This document shows positions 1-5,353 of a stretch of DNA of 6,731 nt, piece after piece. The DNA lies in NCBI GenBank assembly GCA_028291845.1, contig JAQGNM010000162.1, forward strand, positions 1 through 6,731, in the 5' to 3' direction. The translations under genes were made by a program, and so were the position numbers. Every line of letters begins with the position of its first letter. Position 1 is the stretch's first letter. The notes under the pieces were generated by a model. It worked only from the letters and a program-made list of their open reading frames with translations. It did not search any database and was not told the origin of the DNA. The stretch is from Massilia sp. (lineage in GTDB: Bacteria; Pseudomonadota; Gammaproteobacteria; Burkholderiales; Burkholderiaceae_D).

Positions 1-95
1 TTTTAGCTTTCATCCAAGCCGAAGGGGCGGCGGCACATAGCGGACGTTTACTTCTCGAAAGTTGAAGGGGCCAATCAACTCTCCCGGCAGGTCTC
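1..95. other. Left-edge sequence without a recognisable gene
   Basis: This is the non-repeated sequence lying left of the first direct repeat. I see no reading frame with a convincing start and no known RNA gene in it. The sequence stops matching the second repeat copy exactly at base 95/96, so this edge marks where the repeat ends or where an old insertion or deletion joined unrelated DNA. Confidence 0.4.
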
Positions 96-347
96 AGGGT
101 CATCCATTAGCCAGCCCGTGTCAATGACAAAATACTCTCCCGGCGTCGCGATTTTTTAATCGCGGCGCAATCCTTCCCGACCCGTGCATTTCGGCCTGTC
201 GCGCCCGTTTTCTCGTTGTCTGGTTTGCGAACAATTCGCACCAGTCATCCATCAGGTTCTACCACCGCGATCGACTGCATCGCGGGCCCAGGCAGCCTTC
301 TGGCTGCCCCAGAAAAACATTGGTTCCGTCTCGCGTCCCAAATTGGG
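96..347. repeat. Direct repeat copy 1 (about 252 nt)
   Basis: This segment matches 671-921 in the same orientation, with about 14 substitutions and one 1-nt indel by hand alignment (roughly 94% identity). The offset is 575 up to base 153 and 574 after the indel. Three stem-loops can be drawn: 143-153 with 158-168 (loop of four T), 265-271 with 279-285, and 291-297 with 302-308 (perfect 7-bp stem, loop TTCT). The right end is a near-palindrome, CCCAAATTGGG, at 337-347. On the minus strand the copy corresponds to the first 52 residues of the transposase-like frame in copy 2, but the 1-nt indel at the hairpin loop breaks that frame here. Whether it is a coding relic or a structured non-coding module is unresolved. 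Confidence 0.85.
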
Positions 348-505
348 TTACAGATCCATGGTTACCGAACGAGTCGGTCCCACCCTTGCGTGGCTCGCGA
401 TCCGGGCGATTGCCTGTTGCACTGGCGGCGGTGGTCAGCGTCCAATCAGATCTGGTGGCTCAATGTCCAACCCTCGTGCTGGCTCGCTGGCACCGCCCTG
501 AACGG
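348..505 (-). other. Structured non-coding stretch downstream of transposase tail
   Basis: This lies immediately 3' of the minus-strand transposase-like stop codon and runs up to repeat copy 1. The + strand has start codons, but no frame resembles a protein I know. The sequence can fold into a long stem: 427-433 pairs with 491-497 (7 bp) and 436-440 pairs with 485-489 (5 bp), separated by a small internal loop and enclosing a 44-nt loop. A second small hairpin pairs 364-368 with 374-378. In IS1111-type members of the IS110 family, the bridge RNA is encoded in the non-coding end downstream of the transposase gene. The position and the large loop fit that idea, but no guide sequence was identified. 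It may equally be ordinary flanking DNA. Confidence 0.3.
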
Positions 506-826
506 TCATGAAAAACAGCGTTTTTCGTCGAATACGGTTTGCTCCTTGAGCATGTGGTAACAGGCCCGCGCTATCTTGTGCGCCACTGCCTTGGTGGCCA
601 CTGCGCCGTTCGTGCGGGCTTTCTTGCGGTCATAGAAGCGTTTGGCTGAAGCGCTAAATGAGGCAATCCGAGGGTCATCCATTAGCCAGCCCGTGTCAAT
701 GACAAAATATTCTCCCGGCGTCGCGATTTTCAATCGCGGCGCAATCCTTCCCGACCCGTGCATTTCGGCCCGTCGCGCCCGTTTTCTCGTTGTCTGGTTT
801 GCGAACAAGTCGCACCAGTCATCCAT
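506..826 (-). pseudogene. C-terminal remnant of an IS110/IS1111-type transposase
   Basis: This is a 106-codon frame on the minus strand ending at TCA/TGA near 506. Residues 1-52 lie inside repeat copy 2; residues 53-106 are unique. The unique part, with RFYDRKKA at 63-70 and VATKAVAHKIARACYHML at 76-93, resembles the C-terminal tail that follows the Transposase_20 domain in IS110-family transposases (basic residues, then an Ala-rich AHK-ARA-YxML helix, then a short FD-x-x-x-F ending). Family members are usually 300-400 residues, so the N-terminal DEDD catalytic domain and the serine-containing domain are missing. An in-frame stop lies two codons upstream of the apparent ATG, and no ribosome-binding site was noted. 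I regard it as an inactive relic. Recognition is from memory of the family, not from an alignment, and the first 52 residues may not be genuine coding sequence. Confidence 0.55.
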
Positions 827-921
827 CAGGTTCTAGCACCGCGGCCGACTACACCGCGGGCCCAGGCAGCCGGCTGGCCGCCCCAGAAAAACGTTGGTTC
901 CGTCTCGCGTCCCAATTTGGG
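671..921. repeat. Direct repeat copy 2 (about 251 nt)
   Basis: This is the second copy of the repeat at 96-347. It keeps the first hairpin (718-728 with 732-742, loop TTC) although the loop differs in length from copy 1. The second hairpin is 839-844 with 854-859. At one pair, A-T in copy 1 (270/280) is replaced by G-C in copy 2 (844/854), while the neighbouring pair is lost. The third stem (865-871 with 876-882) carries one mismatch, but a perfect CAGCCGGCTG palindrome at 867-876 offers another fold. The copy ends in the palindrome CCCAATTTGGG at 911-921. Left of 671 it continues directly into the unique transposase-like tail on the minus strand; right of 921 the sequence is unrelated to what follows copy 1. 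Confidence 0.85.
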
Positions 922-1153
922 AGGGGCTGCGCCGGGCGATGCGGGCTCGTCGTGCGGATCGTCCTGCGAATTCATGATGAATGTGCAGCCGGACGGCCGC
1001 TGATTGCTGGTTGCTTATTAGACCACTATAAAAACTTTCGGTCGAGAACTAAGCGAGCAAGGCTGGTGGGAACGACGTTACGAGTGGGCTGTCTCGCGCT
1101 AAGCGCAGCCGCAAAGACACGTGCGACTTTTTGTATTTACGCGAGCCCCGGCT

Positions 1154-1174
1154 GCCATCTCCCCAGGAGATGGC
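1154..1174. promoter_or_regulatory. Perfect 9-bp stem-loop upstream of the oxygenase
   Basis: GCCATCTCC (1154-1162) and GGAGATGGC (1166-1174) are exact reverse complements with a three-base loop, CCA. No run of T follows on either strand, so it does not look like a standard intrinsic terminator. It lies about 50 nt upstream of the possible promoter and 130 nt before the oxygenase start. It could be an operator dyad, a terminator for transcription from the left, or a leftover of the mobile element. The palindrome is seen directly; any function is a guess. Confidence 0.45.
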
Positions 1175-1201
1175 TCCGTCGCTATTTACGTCTTTACTCA
1201 T

Positions 1202-1232
1202 TAGACAGCCGAATGCATGATCAAGCTATATT
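1202..1232 (+). promoter_or_regulatory. Possible sigma-70 promoter of the oxygenase gene
   Basis: TAGACA (1202-1207) matches five of six bases of a -35 hexamer and TATATT (1227-1232) matches five of six bases of a -10 hexamer. The 19-nt spacer is longer than the preferred 17 nt, which would be typical of a weak or activator-dependent promoter. Transcription would start near 1239, leaving about 65 nt of leader. Short motifs like these arise by chance, so this is only a candidate. Confidence 0.28.
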
Positions 1233-1258
1233 CCTTCGTAACAATGATTCTTCGGCTG
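1206..1258. promoter_or_regulatory. Spaced 8-bp inverted repeat around the candidate -10
   Basis: CAGCCGAA at 1206-1213 and TTCGGCTG at 1251-1258 are perfect reverse complements separated by 37 nt. The left arm touches the candidate -35 element and the right arm lies just past the expected transcription start, so the arms bracket the candidate -10. Such a layout could be two half-sites for a regulator, or the base of a large stem. The LysR protein encoded downstream is an obvious candidate binder, but neither arm has been shown to match a T-N11-A LysR box. Chance occurrence of one 8-bp pair in this interval is not negligible. Confidence 0.3.
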
Positions 1259-1303
1259 AAGGGCATCTCCCGGCAGCCTACGCGGTAAAACAAAGCTCAA
1301 AAA

Positions 1304-2131
1304 ATGGAGACAAAAGTGCAACTTACAAAACAACAGATTGCAGACTATCACCGGGACGGCTTTCTGATCATCCCGGACGTGTTCGACGCGGAAGAGGTCA
1401 ACGCGCTCAGGTCGGAGATCGAACGCCTGACGCATCTGGAGTACAAAACCATCTTCCGCGAGCGCGAAGGCGCGGTGCGTTCGATCTTCCAGGCGCACGA
1501 CGACGCGGTACCGGTCTACTCGCCCGCCATTCGCGCGCTGACCCGCTCGCCGAAAACGCTGGCGCCGGCCATGCAACTGCTGGGCGACGACGAGGTGTAC
1601 ATCATGCACACCAAGATCAACGTCAAGCCAGCGCTCGAGGGCACCGGTTGGCTGTGGCACCAGGATCATGGCTATTGGGTGCACGACGGGTATCCGGACG
1701 ACGACCTGCTTACCGCCCTGGTGATGTTGGGCGACACCAAGGAAATCCAGGGCGCGCTCTACATCATTCCCGGCAGCCACAAATTTGGCCTGCAGGATCA
1801 CTACTTTGACGACAGCAAGGCAGCGTACCAGCTTCCACAGCGCGCCGTGCAGATCGATCGCCTGAAGGAAGTGATGATGTCATCGCCCGAACCGGTCCCC
1901 ATCGTCGGCAAGGCGGGTACGCTGGTGCTGTTCCACTGCCTGACGATCCACGGATCGGGCGTCAACATGTCCCGCGACAACCGCTGGCAGGCCTATATCA
2001 CCTACAACCGCTGCGCCAATCCCCCGCGTGATGTCGAGAAGCCCCGTGGCGAATTCACGCGTTCGATGAACTGGGCGCCCGTCGCGGTCGAAGACCGCGC
2101 GATCGCCGAGGGTGCGCACGCGCCATCATAG
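1304..2131 (+). CDS. Phytanoyl-CoA dioxygenase (PhyH) family Fe(II)/2-oxoglutarate oxygenase
   Basis: A soluble cytoplasmic oxygenase of 275 residues is predicted. The PhyH family, which includes phytanoyl-CoA 2-hydroxylase and ectoine hydroxylase EctD, couples decarboxylation of 2-oxoglutarate to hydroxylation or oxidative dealkylation of a substrate. The metal site is complete: H119 and D121 in WLWHQDHGYW, and distal H216 in TIHGSG. R227 in NRW, eleven residues after H216, is placed as the 2-oxoglutarate-binding arginine is in the family. The HQD-H-G-Y-W surroundings recall EctD, but no ectoine genes are nearby, so the substrate is open. The N-terminus (QLTKQQIADYHRDGFLIIP) is the usual PhyH opening. 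ATG 1304 has no Shine-Dalgarno, whereas in-frame GTG 1316 has GGAGA five nt upstream, so the true protein may start at residue 5. It is followed by a stem-loop and a 357-nt gap, so it may be its own transcription unit. Confidence 0.92.
   Translation: METKVQLTKQQIADYHRDGFLIIPDVFDAEEVNALRSEIERLTHLEYKTIFREREGAVRSIFQAHDDAVPVYSPAIRALTRSPKTLAPAMQLLGDDEVYIMHTKINVKPALEGTGWLWHQDHGYWVHDGYPDDDLLTALVMLGDTKEIQGALYIIPGSHKFGLQDHYFDDSKAAYQLPQRAVQIDRLKEVMMSSPEPVPIVGKAGTLVLFHCLTIHGSGVNMSRDNRWQAYITYNRCANPPRDVEKPRGEFTRSMNWAPVAVEDRAIAEGAHAPS
1306..1318 (+). promoter_or_regulatory. Ribosome-binding site favouring a GTG start
   Basis: GGAGA at 1306-1310 lies inside the first codons after ATG 1304 and sits five nt before the in-frame GTG at 1316-1318. 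Upstream of the ATG there is only an A-rich stretch without a Shine-Dalgarno match. The spacing makes GTG 1316 the better supported start. The resulting protein would begin MQLTKQQIADYHRDGF, which fits the compact N-terminus common in the PhyH family. Confidence 0.5.
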
Positions 2132-2139
2132 TGCCGGCA

Positions 2140-2165
2140 ATGCGGGCGGCATGTGCTGCCCGCAT
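2140..2165 (+). terminator. Stem-loop after the oxygenase gene, terminator-like without T-tract
   Basis: ATGCGGGC (2140-2147) pairs perfectly with GCCCGCAT (2158-2165). The stem extends inward by a G-T, a G-C and a C-G pair, leaving a four-base loop (2151-2154), about 11 pairs in all. It begins nine nt after the TAG stop. No run of T follows, so it may act as a weak terminator, a processing stop or an mRNA 3'-end stabiliser rather than a classical intrinsic terminator. Confidence 0.45.
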
Positions 2166-2410
2166 ACCGCTCCAGTTGCCGTCGTGGGCGCTGTAATGCG
2201 TCAGGCGGGGCTGCACGACCCTGGCGGCCGAGTCGCCAACATCCGCAAAACGAGTCAGTCGGCAAAGTGGCGGGCACCTTGCCCAATTCCCGCGACCAGC
2301 GCAAGGAAAGGGCCTGCGCATTGCGGGAAGCAGGCTGGCGGCTGACGGGATCGGCACCGTAAGCCAGAAATGTAGTTGATTCAAGCGGCATCGCGCTCCC
2401 TGGAACCATC

Positions 2411-2427
2411 GGACTTGGGGCAAGTCC
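2411..2427. promoter_or_regulatory. Palindrome upstream of the transporter gene
   Basis: GGACTTG (2411-2417) and CAAGTCC (2421-2427) are exact reverse complements with a GGG centre. The site is 61 nt before the transporter ATG, which is a usual place for an operator or a leader hairpin. No known regulator site is recognised. It does not share a motif with the inverted repeat upstream of the oxygenase. Confidence 0.35.
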
Positions 2428-2488
2428 AGGGCGGGGGCGTGGATGTCGCGCGGTTACCCAGACGAAAACAATACTAGGAGACAACGTC

Positions 2489-3790
2489 ATGTACACCCAA
2501 GCGATCGATTACGAACCGACACGGGAACAGCAGTCGCATGCTTACGCCAAGGTCACGGCGCGCATCATCCCATTCCTGTTCTTCTGCTATGTCGCGGCCT
2601 ACCTCGACCGCGTGAACGTCGGTTTCGCCAAGCTCCAGATGATGAGCGACCTCGGCCTGAGCGACGCCGCCTATGGACTGGGCGCCGGCGTGTTCTTTAT
2701 CGGGTATTTGCTGTGCGAGGTCCCCAGCAACCTGATCATGATGAAGGTGGGCGCGCGCCGCTGGATCTCGCGGATCATGGTCACATGGAGCATGGTTTCC
2801 GCGGCGATGATGTTCGTCACGACGCCGACCAGTTTCTATATCCTCCGCTTTCTGCTGGGCGTGGCCGAGGCCGGCTTCTTTCCGGCGATCGCGCTGTACC
2901 TGACGTACTGGTTCCCGCCGTCGCGCTGCGCCAAGGCCACCGCGTTGTTCATGACCGCGATCCCGATGTCGGGCGTGTTCGGCGGTCCGCTGTCCGGCTA
3001 CATCCTGCACTCGATGAGCAACCTCGGCGGCCTCGCTGGCTGGCAATGGCTGTTCCTGATCGAAGCGCTGCCTTCGCTCATCCTTGGTATCGCCGCGTTC
3101 TTTTTCCTGGACGACCGGGTCGAGGATGCGAAGTGGCTGACCGCGGAGGAGCGCGCCATATTGGCCGCCGATCTCCGGAATGAACAACAACATCGGCACC
3201 TTAACTCGCTGCGCGAAGGCTTTGCAAACAAGAAGATCTGGCTGCTGAGCATCATGTTCCTGTTTTTCACGATGGGCCTGTACGGCATCAGTTTCTGGCT
3301 TCCCACCATCATCAAGCAGACCGGCGTCGCCGATCCGCTCCATGTCGGGCTGCTGACGGCGATACCATACGGGGCGGCCGCCATCGCGATGGTCCTGGTC
3401 AGCAGGAGTTCCGACGCGCGGCGCGAGCGCCGCTGGCACGTGGCAATCCCTGGTTTGATCGGATCACTGGGCCTGCTGGTCAGCGCGCTCAATTCGCACG
3501 ACACGACGATCTCGCTGGTCGCGCTGACGTTCGGCACTGCCGGCGTGCTGACCACGATCTCGCAGTTCTGGGTGCTTCCGCCGAGCTTCATGGGCGGCGC
3601 CGCGGTTGCTGCGGGCTTCGCGGTCGCCAACACGATCGGCAGCATCTCTGGTCTCGTTGCACCGTATGTGATTGGCCTCGTGCAGGGGGTCACCCATAGC
3701 ACCGCCGGCGGCGTCCTTGCGCTTGCGGCGTGTGGCGTCCTTGGCAGCGCCATGGTATTCATGATCGATGCAAAGTCGGTGAACCACTGA
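2489..3790 (+). CDS. MFS transporter, anion:cation symporter (ACS) type
   Basis: A 433-residue inner-membrane protein with about twelve hydrophobic segments is predicted. It matches the ACS branch of the major facilitator superfamily, whose members take up organic acids such as glucarate, tartrate, phthalate or hydroxyphenylacetate by proton symport. Supporting features are YLDRVNVGFA at 38-47 in the first membrane segment, the GARRW loop at 88-92 after the second segment, RFLLGVAEAGFFP at 120-132, GWQWLFLIEALPS at 184-196 before segment six, and a charged central loop at about 207-248 between the two halves. ATG 2489 is preceded by AGGAG (2476-2480) with 8 nt spacing, a strong start. It heads the probable operon with the aldehyde dehydrogenase 47 nt downstream, so it most likely imports the pathway substrate. 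The substrate cannot be told from sequence. Confidence 0.93.
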   Translation: MYTQAIDYEPTREQQSHAYAKVTARIIPFLFFCYVAAYLDRVNVGFAKLQMMSDLGLSDAAYGLGAGVFFIGYLLCEVPSNLIMMKVGARRWISRIMVTWSMVSAAMMFVTTPTSFYILRFLLGVAEAGFFPAIALYLTYWFPPSRCAKATALFMTAIPMSGVFGGPLSGYILHSMSNLGGLAGWQWLFLIEALPSLILGIAAFFFLDDRVEDAKWLTAEERAILAADLRNEQQHRHLNSLREGFANKKIWLLSIMFLFFTMGLYGISFWLPTIIKQTGVADPLHVGLLTAIPYGAAAIAMVLVSRSSDARRERRWHVAIPGLIGSLGLLVSALNSHDTTISLVALTFGTAGVLTTISQFWVLPPSFMGGAAVAAGFAVANTIGSISGLVAPYVIGLVQGVTHSTAGGVLALAACGVLGSAMVFMIDAKSVNH

Positions 3791-3837
3791 TCTGGTGGTG
3801 CAGTCTCGTTCCTTACCTAAGTCATTTTGAGGGCAGC

Positions 3838-5325
3838 ATGGAAGACCTGAAGAAGTATCAGATGTACATCGGCGGCGAGTGGGTCGACGCCGCCTCGGGG
3901 GTTTATTTCGAAACCGATAACCCCTACACGGGCAAGCCGTGGGCGCTGATTCCGCGCGGCGGCGAGCAGGACGTCGATCGTGCGGTGAACGCCGCTCACC
4001 GCACGCTCAACTCTGCCGAGTGGCGCGGCATGACAGCGTCCAGGCGCGGGCAACTGCTGCGAGCGCTGGGCGACATGCTGGGCGAACACGCGCCGCACCT
4101 GGCCGAGATCGAGGTGCGCGATAACGGCAAGCTGTATGCCGAGATGAGTCAACAGACGGAATATCTCAGGCAGTGGTACTACTACTTCGGCGGCCTTGCA
4201 GACAAGATCGAAGGCGCGGTCATCCCGGTCGACAAGGCTGACAATTTCACCTTCACCCAATACGAGCCGCTGGGGGTCATCGCCGCCATCATTCCCTGGA
4301 ACTCACCCCTGTTCCTGGCCGCGTGGAAAATTGCGCCCGCGCTCGCCGCAGGAAATACGCTCGTCATCAAGCCGTCCGAGTTCACTTCGGCATCGATGCT
4401 GGAATTCGCCAGGATCTTCGAGAAGGTCGGCTTTCCGGCTGGCGTCCTGAACGTCGTCACCGGCTTCGGCGTCGAGGTGGGCGCCCCGCTGGCGGTGCAT
4501 CCGCTGGTTGCCAAGGTCGCGTTCACTGGCTCGGAGGCGACCGGCAAGCGGATCTATGCCGCTGCTGCCGAAGGCCTCAAGAAGGTGTCTCTCGAGCTGG
4601 GCGGAAAGTCTGCAAACATTGTTTTCAAGGATGCGCACGTGGATAACGCCGTCAAGGGCGTCATCTCGGGCATCTTCGCTGCCTGCGGCCAGACCTGCGT
4701 AGCAGGCTCGCGGCTGCTCGTGCAACGTAGCATCCACGACCAATTCGTCGATAAACTGGTCGATCTTGCGCGCACCGCGCGCCTCGGCGATCCAATGCTG
4801 TCGACAACGCAGCTGGGCCCGGTCACCAATCGCCCCCAGCTGGCGAAGATCCTCGATTACATCGGCATCGCCAAGCAGGAGGGCGCGGAGGCGGTGATCG
4901 GCGGCAAGCAGCCACAGGACGCCGCCCTGCAAGCCGGCTGGTTCGTCGAACCGACGATTTTCACCGGGGTCGCCAATTCGATGCGGATCGCTCAGGAAGA
5001 GGTCTTCGGGCCGGTATTGGCGGTCATCCCGTTTGACGACGAAGATGAGGCGGTTGCCCTGGCCAACGACTCCAACTATGGCCTCGCCGCAGGCCTCTGG
5101 ACCAGCGACTACCGCCGCGCCTTGCGGCTTCCTTCGCGCTTGCAGGTGGGCACCGTATGGGTGAACACTTACCGGGTGATGAGCTACATGGCGCCCTTCG
5201 GCGGCTACAAGCAGAGCGGCATCGGCAAGGAGAGCGGCCAGGACATGATCAAGGATTATCTCCAGAAAAAGACTGTCTGGATGTCGACGCAAGAAGAAGT
5301 CCCCAACCCGTTTATCATCCGGTGA
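3838..5325 (+). CDS. NAD(P)-dependent aldehyde dehydrogenase
   Basis: A 495-residue cytoplasmic enzyme of the classical ALDH superfamily oxidises an aldehyde to the carboxylic acid. All key residues are present: oxyanion N155 in PWNSP, K178 in KPSE of the cofactor site, general-base E253 in LELGGKS, nucleophile C287 in GQTCVAG, and E388 with F390 in EEVFGP. The C-terminal MAPFGGYKQSGIGKESG block (451-467) is also typical. The length is normal for the family (480-500). The frame is open from 3730, but ATG 3838 is chosen because GAGGG (3829-3833) stands four nt upstream and the protein then begins with the usual short segment before MYIGGEWV. It follows the transporter by 47 nt. It probably oxidises an aldehyde made by the upstream oxygenase or by another step of this pathway. 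Similar to betaine- and hydroxymuconic-semialdehyde-type ALDHs, but the substrate is not assignable. Confidence 0.94.
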   Translation: MEDLKKYQMYIGGEWVDAASGVYFETDNPYTGKPWALIPRGGEQDVDRAVNAAHRTLNSAEWRGMTASRRGQLLRALGDMLGEHAPHLAEIEVRDNGKLYAEMSQQTEYLRQWYYYFGGLADKIEGAVIPVDKADNFTFTQYEPLGVIAAIIPWNSPLFLAAWKIAPALAAGNTLVIKPSEFTSASMLEFARIFEKVGFPAGVLNVVTGFGVEVGAPLAVHPLVAKVAFTGSEATGKRIYAAAAEGLKKVSLELGGKSANIVFKDAHVDNAVKGVISGIFAACGQTCVAGSRLLVQRSIHDQFVDKLVDLARTARLGDPMLSTTQLGPVTNRPQLAKILDYIGIAKQEGAEAVIGGKQPQDAALQAGWFVEPTIFTGVANSMRIAQEEVFGPVLAVIPFDDEDEAVALANDSNYGLAAGLWTSDYRRALRLPSRLQVGTVWVNTYRVMSYMAPFGGYKQSGIGKESGQDMIKDYLQKKTVWMSTQEEVPNPFIIR

Positions 5326-5353
5326 CCGCCACTATCCCCTCACGCCTGCACAT

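Larger units (their letters stand above)
922..1303. other. Gene-free upstream region of the oxygenase
   Basis: This 382-nt stretch carries no protein I can support. Long frames crossing it (for example 790-1809 on +) are unlike any known protein and run out of frame over the oxygenase gene. It is more AT-rich in parts than the genes that follow, and it contains a stem-loop (1154-1174), a possible promoter (1202-1232) and a spaced inverted repeat (1206-1213 and 1251-1258), listed separately. It separates the mobile-element debris from the catabolic genes and presumably holds the control region of the oxygenase gene. Confidence 0.6.
2132..2488. other. 357-nt intergenic region between oxygenase and transporter
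   Basis: No convincing gene lies here; the short frames on both strands look like random GC-rich translation. It contains a strong stem-loop right after the oxygenase stop (2140-2165), a minor hairpin of five pairs (2272-2276 with 2280-2284) and a 7-bp palindrome (2411-2427) before the transporter. Its length suggests that transcription of the transporter operon starts here, but I could not identify a good pair of promoter hexamers. Confidence 0.55.

Noticed and set aside
184..560. Short + strand frames beginning in repeat copy 1, with a sister frame in copy 2
   Set aside because: The frames differ in length and downstream sequence between copies, have no ribosome-binding site and resemble no protein; similarity comes from the DNA repeat itself.
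96..921. CRISPR array
   Set aside because: Only two copies, each about 250 nt and separated by 323 nt; there are no short regularly spaced repeats and no cas genes.
790..1809. Long + strand frame of 339 codons
   Set aside because: It starts inside repeat copy 2, crosses the non-coding region and then runs over the oxygenase gene in a wrong frame. Its translation is Arg/Gly/His-rich without family motifs, while the overlapping oxygenase has complete catalytic residues.
1304..2131. Assignment of the oxygenase as ectoine hydroxylase (ectD)
   Set aside because: The metal-site surroundings are similar, but there are no ectoine biosynthesis genes here and the neighbours are catabolic; PhyH family is the safe level.
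2474..3439. Minus-strand frame of 321 codons opposite the transporter
   Set aside because: Shadow of the GC-rich transporter gene; the translation is rich in charged residues, Q and H, and shows no recognisable domain.
3730..3837. Upstream extension of the aldehyde dehydrogenase frame to ATG 3730
   Set aside because: It would overlap the end of the transporter gene, adds 36 residues absent from the family, and ATG 3838 has its own ribosome-binding site.
4303..5292. Minus-strand frame of 329 codons opposite the aldehyde dehydrogenase
   Set aside because: Antisense shadow of a well-supported gene; the composition is typical of reversed GC-rich coding sequence.
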